Assembly: GCA_002506825.1 (NCBI GenBank)
Contig: DAYH01000010.1
Span: forward strand, 23,851-87,850
Length of the DNA: 64,000 bases
Direction: 5' to 3'
DNA from: Euryarchaeota archaeon UBA103
GTDB lineage: Archaea; Thermoplasmatota; Poseidoniia; Poseidoniales; Thalassarchaeaceae
This document shows, piece by piece, positions 18,227-26,445 of the stretch (within the stretch, counting starts at the first letter, position 1; each line of letters starts with the position of its first letter). The position numbers were made by a program, and so were the translations under genes. The notes beneath the pieces were generated by a model. That model saw nothing but the letters and a program-made list of their open reading frames with translations, was not told where the DNA came from and made no database searches.

Positions 18227-18787
18227 ATGAGCGGTGTCCCTTGGTTTCCGGCATGGGCCATAAAATTCTCCTCCCCACTGGAAAATGTATCTGTTCTGAT
18301 CTCTGAAATTGAAAAATGGCGTCCAGATAAGCGGTGGAGTCTGATTTCCTATGATGTAGCCGCAAGTGAGGTACATCTATGGTCAGTGTGGCATAAGTCA
18401 AGGAGTAATGAGCAACAGGAAAGGATGATTGCAAGGGATCCAACAGCAGAGTTTCTCAGGATTATATCTGGAACAAGGCAGATTAAGACTGCCATAGACA
18501 GATCTGGAGTTTCAAAGGGGGATAAGCGTGCTTGGCTGGTAAGGTTACCCGAGATAGACACTGCTGGAGGGATTGGCGAGACCTCCCTTCCCGTGAATGA
18601 ATACAATAATCATAGTAGAGATGCTGAAAGACTGATAGAAATAGTTGGAGCGAGTATAATTCCAAGGAGGCCCTTTCCGACAGTAGAGGGGCTCCAGAAG
18701 ATTGGATTTCTAGGCGAGGGGGTAGTGGTGAGTGCTGAAATGATTGAGCAGTCATTTTTACTCCATGCTTCGATGAGTGATTTCTAG
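18227..18787 (+). CDS. cgi121: KEOPS complex subunit Cgi121
   Basis: A 186-residue protein. The diagnostic segment is ARDPTAEFLRIISGTRQIK followed by AIDRSGV: in Cgi121 this helix region contacts Bud32, and RQI-x-x-AI is the family hallmark. KEOPS installs N6-threonylcarbamoyladenosine (t6A37) on ANN-decoding tRNAs, and Cgi121 helps bind the tRNA 3' end. Kae1 and Bud32 are not in the window. It begins 25 bases after hel308 on the same strand, so the two are probably co-transcribed. The N-terminal third is less conserved. Confidence 0.78.
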   Translation: MSGVPWFPAWAIKFSSPLENVSVLISEIEKWRPDKRWSLISYDVAASEVHLWSVWHKSRSNEQQERMIARDPTAEFLRIISGTRQIKTAIDRSGVSKGDKRAWLVRLPEIDTAGGIGETSLPVNEYNNHSRDAERLIEIVGASIIPRRPFPTVEGLQKIGFLGEGVVVSAEMIEQSFLLHASMSDF

Positions 18788-18801
18788 GAGTAATAGTCAG
18801 G

Positions 18802-18808
18802 ATAATAT
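18802..18808 (+). promoter_or_regulatory. TATA-like box upstream of pepF
   Basis: ATAATAT lies about 26 bases ahead of the ATG at 18831. The spacing suggests a leaderless transcript that is separate from the hel308-cgi121 message. Confidence 0.45.
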
Positions 18809-18830
18809 CCATTGACCTAATGGGAAGATT

Positions 18831-20558
18831 ATGGACAGTAACATGGCAGGAAAAGGAACCTCTTCATTTGTAGACGATGGCTTCAATCCTGGTGATTGGG
18901 ATGAAATAAAGCCCTATGTGAATGAGCTACTGAACAGAAAAATTTCCTGCTCAAAGTGCATTGAAGGAATAATTAGAGATGCATCTGAGCTCTCTGAGCA
19001 TATCTCAGAAAAGGGAGCACTGTTATACATAGCAATGACCTGTGATACTGAGAGTGACGAAAAAAGGTCTTCTTTCCTAGATTTCGTAGAAAATGTAAGG
19101 CCCAAGCTCTCAGAGTTCTCTGATTCACTGAATCGTAGATTGATTGAGCATGAGGCTGTAAAGAATCTTCCATCCAGGTATGATTTAATGATTAGATCGA
19201 TGAAAAATGATGTCGATATATTCAGGAAGGAGAATATTCCTTTGGGAGTTGAACAGACCAAGTTAGTAACCGAGTCACAGACGATAAATGGGGCAATGAC
19301 AGTAGAATTCAACGGTAATGAGTATACCCTCCCAGAAATGAGGAGATTCTTAGAGTCCAATGAGAGAGCAATCAGAGAGGGAGCTTGGAAGGCCGTATCA
19401 GACCGAAGAATGCAAGACGAAGAAAGGCTCTCGGAGATTTTTGATGAGTTGATAATCATAAGGAGCAAGATAGCAAGAAACGCTGGTTTTGACACATACA
19501 CAGACTACATGTTTAGGGCGATGGAGAGGTTTGACTACAGTAAAGAAGACTGTTTAGAGTTCCACGATGCAATTGAGGCTGTATGCGTTCCGTTGATGAG
19601 AGAAATAAATTCTCAAAGAGTGGTTTCTCTAGATTTGGATTTCCTCATGCCTTGGGATGTTAATGAGAAGACGGGAGTAGGGCCTGATTTACAAGGACGG
19701 GCACCATTGAAACCCTTCGATAATGTGGGTGAAATGGTAGAGAAGCTTTCGACACTGTTTCACAACATGTCCGAAGACTTGGGAGAGAAATTCGATATGC
19801 TTGTAGAGATGGATACGCTGGATTTGGATACACGTAAGGGAAAGGCACCTGGTGGCTATCAGTACTATCTACAGAAAAGTAGAGTTCCCTTTATTTTCAT
19901 GAATGCCGCTGGCTTACAAGGAGATCTAGAGACTATGATACATGAGGCAGGTCATGCTTTCCATTCAATATATTGTAGTCATCTAGAGCTGATTGGCGAG
20001 AGGGGGTATCCGATAGAATTCGCTGAAGTAGCTTCTATGTCTATGGAACTAATGACACAGGAGCAATGGGGTGAGTTCTATGATGAAGAAGAGGCCAATA
20101 GAGCTAAGATGGGCCATTTAGAAGGAGTTATTTTCCTACTCCCATGGATAGCGACAATTGACTCATTCCAACATTGGATTTACTCAAATCCTGAACACAC
20201 CAGGGAAGAGAGAGCAAGAGTCTGGAACTCAATTAGAGATAGGTTCGGATCGAATATGAATTGGGAGGAATATACAAAATTCCGAGATGTCTCATGGCAA
20301 CAGCAGGGACATCTATTCGGAGTGCCATTCTACTATGTTGAGTATGGAATTGCCCAGCTAGGTGCACTGCAATTATGGAGAACCCAAAGGAAAGATCCGG
20401 AAAAGGCACTCTCCGATTATTCTAATGCGATGAGGCTTGGTAACACTAAAACTCTTCCAGAGCTATTTACCGCGGCAGACATCAAATTAGGATTTGATGA
20501 GCGCCATTTGAGCTCATTAATTCAAGAAGTCAGAACTGCTATGGCTGAACTGAACTGA
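18831..20558 (+). CDS. pepF: Oligoendopeptidase F (M3 family)
   Basis: A 575-residue cytosolic zinc peptidase that cuts oligopeptides of about 6-20 residues. The zinc site is HEAGH at residues 371-375, with the third ligand in EFAEVASMSMELM about 25 residues later. The N-terminal oligo_F domain is recognisable and the length fits archaeal and Bacillus PepF. Together with the exported subtilisins it forms a protein-to-peptide degradation route. It converges on radA with about 25 bases between stops. Confidence 0.92.
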   Translation: MDSNMAGKGTSSFVDDGFNPGDWDEIKPYVNELLNRKISCSKCIEGIIRDASELSEHISEKGALLYIAMTCDTESDEKRSSFLDFVENVRPKLSEFSDSLNRRLIEHEAVKNLPSRYDLMIRSMKNDVDIFRKENIPLGVEQTKLVTESQTINGAMTVEFNGNEYTLPEMRRFLESNERAIREGAWKAVSDRRMQDEERLSEIFDELIIIRSKIARNAGFDTYTDYMFRAMERFDYSKEDCLEFHDAIEAVCVPLMREINSQRVVSLDLDFLMPWDVNEKTGVGPDLQGRAPLKPFDNVGEMVEKLSTLFHNMSEDLGEKFDMLVEMDTLDLDTRKGKAPGGYQYYLQKSRVPFIFMNAAGLQGDLETMIHEAGHAFHSIYCSHLELIGERGYPIEFAEVASMSMELMTQEQWGEFYDEEEANRAKMGHLEGVIFLLPWIATIDSFQHWIYSNPEHTREERARVWNSIRDRFGSNMNWEEYTKFRDVSWQQQGHLFGVPFYYVEYGIAQLGALQLWRTQRKDPEKALSDYSNAMRLGNTKTLPELFTAADIKLGFDERHLSSLIQEVRTAMAELN

Positions 20559-20582
20559 GTCGGACACGGGGTCCGCGGGTGA

Positions 20583-21584
20583 TCAATCCCGCAGACCCTC
20601 GCTTGTCACGTTGAAGACCGCCTCCCCATCAGGCAGGTTAGGACTGTCTACCAGGCGAGCAATTCTACGGCCCCCCTTGGACTTCCTAAGGTACAGGCGG
20701 AACGTACTTGCGTGGCCTACGATATGGCCACCTATTGGCTTAGTTGGATCTCCCCACATAGCATCTGGCTTGGAGTGTACCTGATTAGTCACTAGCACGA
20801 GTGCATTGTTGACGTCTGCTAGCTTTTTCAGGTCCTTGAGATGACGATTGAGCTTTTGCTGTCTGGCGGCTAGCATCCCACGACCCAGATACTCAGCTCT
20901 AAAGTGACTAGTGAGTGAATCAACGATAATCAGTCTGACGTCTATACTTCTCCCCATTCTCTGTATTTCGTCCACTAGTAGCATCTGGTGTGCTGAGTTG
21001 TACGCTCTGGCAACATGAATTCTCTCTAGTACTTCTGAAGGGTCGAGTCCCATTCCCTCGGCCATCTGAGTAATTCTTTCGGGCCTGAAGGTATCCTCTG
21101 TATCGATGTAGAAAACCTCTCCTCCGAATCCTCCCTGTTCCATGGGAAGTACACAATTGACTGCTAGCTGGTGGCCAACCTGGGTCTTACCACTGCCAAA
21201 TTCACCATATACTTCGACTATTGACTGTGTCTCAAATCCACCTCCAAGTAGTTCATCGAGGGAAGAGGTTGAGGAGGTGAGCTTCTTGACCTTGCTTCTC
21301 TTATCTAGTAATGCAACGCCACTAATGAATCCTCCAATATTTGCGAGTTTCTTTGCTCCAGCAATAATTTTCGCTGAAACCGCCTCTCCTAGCTCGGCCT
21401 GTTCTCCCAGTTCGGAGGGACTCATTACAGCGATAGCAAGTAAGTCATCAAATCCTGCATCTCTGAGTTTTTCAGCTGTGGCTGGACCCACGCCTGGCAG
21501 ATCCTCAATAGTTGCTTGTGGCTCATCTACATCAATCACTAGTTCTTCTTCATCGACCTTTTCACTTGCTGTCTTTTCGTCCAT
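20583..21584 (-). CDS. radA: DNA repair and recombination protein RadA
   Basis: A 333-residue archaeal RecA/Rad51 recombinase. It has an N-terminal helix-hairpin-helix domain (EDLPGVGPATAEKL), then the ATPase core with Walker A GEFGSGKTQ, Walker B LIIVDSLTS, the polymerisation segment before the core and the L2-loop region ending VLVTNQVHSKPD. It forms filaments on single-stranded DNA for strand exchange. The ATG at 21584 is preferred: a GGTGAG ribosome binding site sits seven bases upstream, and the longer frame to 21632 would begin upstream of the TATA-like box. Confidence 0.95.
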   Translation of the reverse strand: MDEKTASEKVDEEELVIDVDEPQATIEDLPGVGPATAEKLRDAGFDDLLAIAVMSPSELGEQAELGEAVSAKIIAGAKKLANIGGFISGVALLDKRSKVKKLTSSTSSLDELLGGGFETQSIVEVYGEFGSGKTQVGHQLAVNCVLPMEQGGFGGEVFYIDTEDTFRPERITQMAEGMGLDPSEVLERIHVARAYNSAHQMLLVDEIQRMGRSIDVRLIIVDSLTSHFRAEYLGRGMLAARQQKLNRHLKDLKKLADVNNALVLVTNQVHSKPDAMWGDPTKPIGGHIVGHASTFRLYLRKSKGGRRIARLVDSPNLPDGEAVFNVTSEGLRD

Positions 21585-21620
21585 TGTCTCACCTTGTATG
21601 ATGCTGACTGATAGTCCGAA

Positions 21621-21627
21621 GTATATG
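21621..21627 (-). promoter_or_regulatory. TATA-like box for radA
   Basis: On the minus strand the sequence CATATAC lies about 40 bases before the radA ATG. This places the transcript start near 21598, leaving a leader of about 14 bases that contains the GGTGAG ribosome binding site. Confidence 0.5.
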
Positions 21628-21724
21628 AACAAACGATGGGGTGCGTTTGCTATTTGAAAGTGATTTTTACTATTGATTTGCTTACAGTATAGCGTTTCTT
21701 CACTTTCAGTTTAGATTTAGTTTT

Positions 21725-21802
21725 TGGTAACGGGTGGTGGATTTGAACCACCGATCTCCGGGTTATGAGCCCGACGAGATAACCTGACTACTCCAACCCG
21801 TT
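21725..21802 (-). tRNA. tRNA-Met (CAT anticodon), initiator type
   Basis: A complete cloverleaf of 78 bases on the minus strand. The seven-pair acceptor stem AACGGGT/ACCCGTT begins with A1-T72, a D arm follows, the anticodon arm is TCGGG-CTCATAA-CCCGG with anticodon CAT, and the T arm is GGTGG-TTCAAAT-CCACC. A discriminator A is followed by an encoded CCA. The A1-T72 pair and three consecutive G-C pairs next to the anticodon loop are hallmarks of archaeal initiator tRNA. I see no intron. Confidence 0.93.
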
Positions 21803-21822
21803 GCCATTCCGGCGCAATGGGA

Positions 21823-21828
21823 ATATAT
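21823..21828 (-). promoter_or_regulatory. TATA box for the tRNA-Met gene
   Basis: ATATAT (the same on both strands) is centred about 23 bases upstream of the mature 5' end of the tRNA, the usual archaeal distance. Confidence 0.55.
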
Positions 21829-21852
21829 GAACACAACCTCACGGTCTGATAA

Positions 21853-21858
21853 TTTATC
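21853..21858 (+). promoter_or_regulatory. TATA-like box for dihydroorotase
   Basis: TTTATC lies about 24 bases before the GTG at 21879. With the tRNA promoter it forms a compact divergent promoter region between 21803 and 21878. It favours the GTG as a leaderless or near-leaderless start. Confidence 0.4.
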
Positions 21859-21878
21859 ATGGCAATGGTGATGAGGTA

Positions 21879-23261
21879 GTGTCCCTACGATCTGTTGGTG
21901 GCGCAATGAGCGGGGACCTTCTAATTCAAAATGTTATGATGGTCCTCCCCAGTGGAATTGTCGAAGGTGATTTGCGCATTATCAAAGGGACAATCAGAAC
22001 CATTGCGCCCAATGGTGGCATTGAACCTGTTTTAGATGAGATGGTTATCGATGGCACTGGATTACACCTGCTGCCGGGGGCTATTGATCCTCATGTGCAC
22101 TTCAGAGATCCTGGCCATCCAGAGAAAGAGGATTTGGAAAGCGGCAGTAGAGCCGCTGCTTCTGGGGGCATTACCTCCTTTCTTGATATGCCGAACACTG
22201 TTCCAAATGCTATCAATCGAATATCATTGGAACAGAAGATTTCCTTAGCTTCAAAGAAGGCTGTAACTCATCATGGCTTCTTCATCGGAGCTACCGCTAA
22301 CAATGTCGCTGATTTGCGTAGTGTCGAAGGAATGCAGGGTGTGTGTGGAATAAAGATCTTCATGGGAAGTAGTACTGGTGATTTATTGGTTCATGAGCAA
22401 AAGCACCTCGAGGATATCTTCGCAAATACAGGAGGGGTAATTGCCACTCATGCTGAAGATGAAGATAGGCTTCAATCTAGAATACCTCAATTTGGACATA
22501 GGAAGGATATTGCCGCTCACGCTGAGTGTAGAGATGTCGAGTGTGCTCTTATCGCCACCAAGAGAGCCTCGGCACTAGCTAAGGACCATGATCATAGGCT
22601 TCACATCGTCCACTTGACTAGTGGAGCTGAAGCCGATTGGCTTAGTCTGAATAAGGGAGATTTGATTACTACCGAAGTGTGTACCCAACACCTTACTTTC
22701 GATCAGGATGATGTGGAAGATCTCGGAGTACGGGCTCTGATGAATCCTCCCATTCGATATACTGAAGATCGGGATACACTTTGGAAGCGATTGAAAGATG
22801 GTACAATTGATTGCATCGTGACTGATCACGCGCCTCACACTCTAGAAGCAAAATCAGTCGGTTATCCTACTGCTCCAGCGGGAATGCCAGGGGTCGAAAC
22901 CTCGTTGCCGATGATGTTGACCCATGCCATGGATGGCAAGTGCAGTGTTACTGATGTAGTGAATTGGATGTGCGTCGGTCCTGCAAGGGTCTATGGAATG
23001 AAAAATAAGGGTTCACTGATTGAGGGTTATGATGGTGATCTGACTCTCGTCGATCTCGAAACGAGGCGGGTCATAAACGACTCTGATACTTGGACCAGAG
23101 TTGGATGGACCCCCTATGCAGGTAGAGAGCTAACTGGCTGGCCAATCTACACCATCGTTGATGGGACAGTAGTACACATGCGGGAAGCGGGAGGGCCTCT
23201 TCGGGGGATGCCCATGGCCCTTCCTGGGTCTACGGGAAAGGCCCTTAGGTTCGGTTACTGA
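21879..23261 (+). CDS. pyrC: Dihydroorotase
   Basis: An amidohydrolase that closes carbamoyl-aspartate to dihydroorotate in pyrimidine synthesis. DPHVHFRDPG carries the two metal-binding His residues and substrate contacts. The other signatures are FLDMPNT, GIKIFMGSSTG (the Lys likely to be carboxylated), THAEDED, IVHLTSG and VTDHAPHT (the Asp ligand). The 460-residue length fits class I (PyrC/PyrC2) enzymes. The start is either GTG 21879, which fits the upstream TATA-like box, or ATG 21906, which gives the more family-typical N-terminus. Confidence 0.92.
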   Translation: MSLRSVGGAMSGDLLIQNVMMVLPSGIVEGDLRIIKGTIRTIAPNGGIEPVLDEMVIDGTGLHLLPGAIDPHVHFRDPGHPEKEDLESGSRAAASGGITSFLDMPNTVPNAINRISLEQKISLASKKAVTHHGFFIGATANNVADLRSVEGMQGVCGIKIFMGSSTGDLLVHEQKHLEDIFANTGGVIATHAEDEDRLQSRIPQFGHRKDIAAHAECRDVECALIATKRASALAKDHDHRLHIVHLTSGAEADWLSLNKGDLITTEVCTQHLTFDQDDVEDLGVRALMNPPIRYTEDRDTLWKRLKDGTIDCIVTDHAPHTLEAKSVGYPTAPAGMPGVETSLPMMLTHAMDGKCSVTDVVNWMCVGPARVYGMKNKGSLIEGYDGDLTLVDLETRRVINDSDTWTRVGWTPYAGRELTGWPIYTIVDGTVVHMREAGGPLRGMPMALPGSTGKALRFGY

Positions 23262-23271
23262 GTAAATCGCG

Positions 23272-25836
23272 CTAATCCTCGCAGTTTTCTGTGTCGGGTT
23301 CATTGCAAGGGTGAGTTGTACTATCTTCTGACGAAGATTCAGGCTCTCCTCCGTCTTCATCTGGATTTACTGAGTCATCTGAGTCGACTTCTCCCTCTAC
23401 TTGGTAGTAGTAAACATCTGGATATTCATGGCCTGGAATCTCGAGATCGACCATGGAAGTGAGTTCATCTACACTGTGTACTGATGCTCCCGCTGCGGAG
23501 AACGAATAGATGTAGTCGCCCATGAAGATAGACCGGCGGATACTGGTAGAGCTCCCCCACCATCCAGATAGCCCATCCTCATTATAGAAAGAGGAGTGAT
23601 CGACCATGCCATGGGATGAAAGCGTTCCATTCTCAGCATCAACATCTACAAGCTCCAAAGTAGATACGAACTCATACCCAGAGTAGACATATGTCTTACC
23701 ATCGATCTCGACCTCGTCGTATGAATACCTGTATGTGGAGAGAGGTATCGCCAGTAGCTTCTCGGGGGCCCAGAAGGTGAATGCCTTGTGCTCGTATGTA
23801 GCCTCTGAGTAAGACCACGACCAACCACAGCCCCAATCATCACATTCCTCATCCTCATAGCCAGGGGATAACTGCAGTGAGTCGGCTAGCGTTGGATTTG
23901 TCGGGTCACTAACATCGAATAGGGAGACTTGGGTTATCGACCAGTCTAGACCTAGGCCGTCTGGCCCAGGACCGATTCCAATGGTCAGTAAGGTTTCGGA
24001 GTCCACTGGATGAATATATGTGGAAACTCCTGGAACCTCCAATTCTCCCAGTATGGTTGGATTGGCAGGGTTTGTCAAGTCTATTACCCACAGGGGATCA
24101 ATAGTTTCGAAGGTGACAAGGTATGCCCTATCGCCGACGAAGCGTGCGCTCCAGATTCGCTCATTGGGAGCTATGTCCCCTATATGTCCTAGCTGAATCA
24201 ACTCCGACGAGTCGACAATGCATTCACTGGTAGAGCACATTGTCTGACCTGCATAGGTAAACTCAGAAGTACAGGTACAGCTCTCCGAGACCTCTAATGT
24301 GAACACATTATTTGTTGGCCCGTTCCATTCCTCAGTACCTTCTAGCCACCAGCGTCCCCATGCATCTTCTGTAGTGGCTACACGAATCACTCCATTGTAC
24401 TCAGAGATAGAAAACTGGTCCTGAACTGTCCCATCAACTCTTCCCGATGCGAGATAGGTAGTCTCAGAAGGGTCACTAATGTCGAAGACGTGGATATTAG
24501 TAGCATCGTCCCAATCGAAGTTTCTCCAGAACCACCACCAGTCATTGGCTGGTTCTGCAAGTACCATGAAATCCTGTGAGGCGTACACGTGCGCCCATGA
24601 TGAAGTGATGTGATCTAGTTGCATCTGTGGTTCCTCTCCGAGTAGCTCGATGGTCATGATTGTGCTGAATCCACGGCCCGCGCTGTCTGAACTGGCTGAG
24701 TACTCACTGCAATCATCGGACGTGGTTGGGTGCTGGGAAAGACCGTCTTCACCTAGCTCATAGACATGAGGCGCGAAGTCGTCCAGAGTCAGATTGTCGA
24801 TAATAGCCCGGTTGGAGGCAATGGTATCCTCCATACTCTGGTTCCAGATATCCATCTTCTCCTCTTCATCATCCATCCCCCAATATGTATCTGGAAGGTA
24901 TACCCAAGTCCTTAGTCCATCGATATTAGTCCATAGATGGGTGACAGAGCGCATTGTTCCATCCACTAGTCTGGCAGTGTGGTAGTTCCCCTCGATGTAG
25001 AGTTCGCTCTCAACTTCGGGAGCGTTTCTGTCAGTGATGTCAACTACAGTGTACTTTACTAGATTTTGAACGCGTGTGTATGTGTAGGAGTACTCTTCCT
25101 CGCCGGGATAGCTTACTGTGACCTCTTCGGACATCAGCTCCCTAAGTGGATCGTCATTAGGCAGGTTCCAGTGATAGATAGAAGACACAATCACCAGTCT
25201 GTCTTCCTCCAGCATCATCTGTATCGGAGAACCCTGGATACTGATATTGGACTCTAGTGTGAGTTCGCCAAACTCGGGAACTCCCATGATGACCAGAAGG
25301 TTTCCGTTTAGCATGTAGATATGATATCCATCAGTCTTCAGGAAGTCGGCCTCGTCGACACCATCCTCCTGGTTGTTGGTTCCAGAAAACTGTCCCTCAC
25401 GTCCCGAATCGCTATCTTTAGAAGCTCCTGAATTAGATCCAGAATCGGCTTCTGTGGCCTCGGGAGAACCATCCATCATAGCGACACCATCCTCGGCGAA
25501 GGCGACTCCACCACGCCATGCGGGACTTGCCCAGTGCCAGTATGACTGCTGGTCCAGAGAAACTAGCATCTCGTTGTATATTGATTCCTTCAGATCTGCC
25601 AGCAGGGGTTCGCACTGGCCATAGGTCTCAAGCACGGGAGAAGTCCTCTCACGAGCTGGGAGATCGAGATGGGGGTATTCACTATCGAGCCAGTCTAGGA
25701 CCGAGTCAATGACATCATCCTCAATTTCAGCTATGTCCTCGATTGCGGAAAGACAACCTGCGCTGAGCATCATAGTGAGGACGAAAACTGTGGCGTACTT
25801 CTTACTGTTCATGACAGTCGCAACGTGATTCCACAT
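23272..25836 (-). CDS. Exported lipoprotein with C-terminal beta-propeller domain
   Basis: An 854-residue exported protein. A hydrophobic signal is followed by LSAGC, a lipobox-like site near residue 27, so it is probably lipid-anchored on the outer face of the membrane. The segment NNQEDGVDEADFLKTDG is the hallmark of the archaeal/bacterial secreted beta-propeller family PF09826, related to WD-40 folds. Many Trp/Tyr-rich blades follow with recurring SDPSE/NPTILG-like turns. The C-terminus is acidic and Cys-containing. Function is unknown. An alternative start is the ATG at 25812, which gives a shorter n-region. The stop is 11 bases from that of pyrC. Confidence 0.8.
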   Translation of the reverse strand: MWNHVATVMNSKKYATVFVLTMMLSAGCLSAIEDIAEIEDDVIDSVLDWLDSEYPHLDLPARERTSPVLETYGQCEPLLADLKESIYNEMLVSLDQQSYWHWASPAWRGGVAFAEDGVAMMDGSPEATEADSGSNSGASKDSDSGREGQFSGTNNQEDGVDEADFLKTDGYHIYMLNGNLLVIMGVPEFGELTLESNISIQGSPIQMMLEEDRLVIVSSIYHWNLPNDDPLRELMSEEVTVSYPGEEEYSYTYTRVQNLVKYTVVDITDRNAPEVESELYIEGNYHTARLVDGTMRSVTHLWTNIDGLRTWVYLPDTYWGMDDEEEKMDIWNQSMEDTIASNRAIIDNLTLDDFAPHVYELGEDGLSQHPTTSDDCSEYSASSDSAGRGFSTIMTIELLGEEPQMQLDHITSSWAHVYASQDFMVLAEPANDWWWFWRNFDWDDATNIHVFDISDPSETTYLASGRVDGTVQDQFSISEYNGVIRVATTEDAWGRWWLEGTEEWNGPTNNVFTLEVSESCTCTSEFTYAGQTMCSTSECIVDSSELIQLGHIGDIAPNERIWSARFVGDRAYLVTFETIDPLWVIDLTNPANPTILGELEVPGVSTYIHPVDSETLLTIGIGPGPDGLGLDWSITQVSLFDVSDPTNPTLADSLQLSPGYEDEECDDWGCGWSWSYSEATYEHKAFTFWAPEKLLAIPLSTYRYSYDEVEIDGKTYVYSGYEFVSTLELVDVDAENGTLSSHGMVDHSSFYNEDGLSGWWGSSTSIRRSIFMGDYIYSFSAAGASVHSVDELTSMVDLEIPGHEYPDVYYYQVEGEVDSDDSVNPDEDGGEPESSSEDSTTHPCNEPDTENCED

Positions 25837-25866
25837 ATCAAGAGAATGGTAAATTGACTTGACAAA

Positions 25867-26076
25867 TCAATACAGTATTCTGTGTACTGTAGGGAGGATG
25901 GTTTCTCTGAGTGGGAAGTCGGTTATGTTCAACCTAGCTGTATTTCTCGGCTCTGCTTCTACCTCCTCATCGTCACTCATCGTTTCAACGCCTCCATGAT
26001 CACTACCGGAGACGAGGTTCTGCGTGCCGCCTAGGAAGATCAGGGCGGCGATCTGTAGATCCAAGTTCTGGTCCAT
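25867..26076 (-). CDS. Possible small hypothetical protein (69 residues)
   Basis: This frame is the only sizeable one in the 341-base gap between the beta-propeller gene (start 25836) and the cold-shock gene. It starts with ATG and encodes a short hydrophobic N-terminal stretch, an acidic middle (SDDEEVEAE) and a basic C-terminus. I recognise no family and see no clear ribosome binding site, so it may be chance. The gap also holds the likely promoter of the beta-propeller gene (CAATTTACC near 25855) and poly-T sequence after the cold-shock gene. I see nothing else in it. Confidence 0.25.
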   Translation of the reverse strand: MDQNLDLQIAALIFLGGTQNLVSGSDHGGVETMSDDEEVEAEPRNTARLNITDFPLRETILPTVHRILY

Positions 26077-26168
26077 GAAGATTCATCATCAGAATCTATG
26101 ACTTAAGCGACTTGCCTTCTTGCGTCATCTATGCTTCAAAGAAAAGGATGCACTGTAGGCATCTAGAG

Positions 26169-26173
26169 AAAAA
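26169..26173 (-). terminator. Poly-T terminator downstream of the cold-shock gene
   Basis: On the minus strand TTTTTCTC follows the stop codon by four bases, and a second CCTTTTCTTT lies about 25 bases further on. Archaeal RNA polymerase terminates at such T-runs without a hairpin. Confidence 0.4.
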
Positions 26174-26177
26174 GTAT

Positions 26178-26369
26178 CTACTCTACCTTTCTGACGTTGA
26201 TAGCATTGGGCCCCTTTGGTCCCTCTCCAACTTCGAACTCCACAGAGTCCCCCTCTCTTATCTGTCCCTCGACTTGGGACTTGTGTACGAATAGATCGTC
26301 ACCCTCTTCCTGCTCGATGAATCCATATCCTTTTGTGAAGTTATACCATTTTACTGTTCCTAGTGCCAT
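26178..26369 (-). CDS. Cold-shock domain protein (CspA family)
   Basis: A 63-residue protein consisting of one cold-shock domain. RNP1 is KGYGFIEQ and RNP2 is DLFVHKSQ; GTVKWYN begins the fold and GPNAINVRKVE ends it. It binds single-stranded nucleic acid and acts as an RNA chaperone. Cold-shock proteins are common in bacteria and rarer in archaea. The ATG at 26369 gives the standard length; longer frames to 26390 or 26432 would add an unconserved leader. Confidence 0.9.
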   Translation of the reverse strand: MALGTVKWYNFTKGYGFIEQEEGDDLFVHKSQVEGQIREGDSVEFEVGEGPKGPNAINVRKVE

Positions 26370-26445
26370 TGTGCCTTGGCGATTCGACATAGTACTTGAA
26401 CAGGACTGAACAATGACCTCTTTTGACGTCAAATGTGCACTATTG

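Noticed and set aside
20583..21632. Longer RadA start at 21632
   Set aside because: It would begin upstream of the TATA-like box and lacks a ribosome binding site; ATG 21584 has a GGTGAG site.
25867..26076. Small frame as a firm gene
   Set aside because: No homology, no ribosome binding site and a position over the likely promoter of the beta-propeller gene; kept only as a low-confidence entry.
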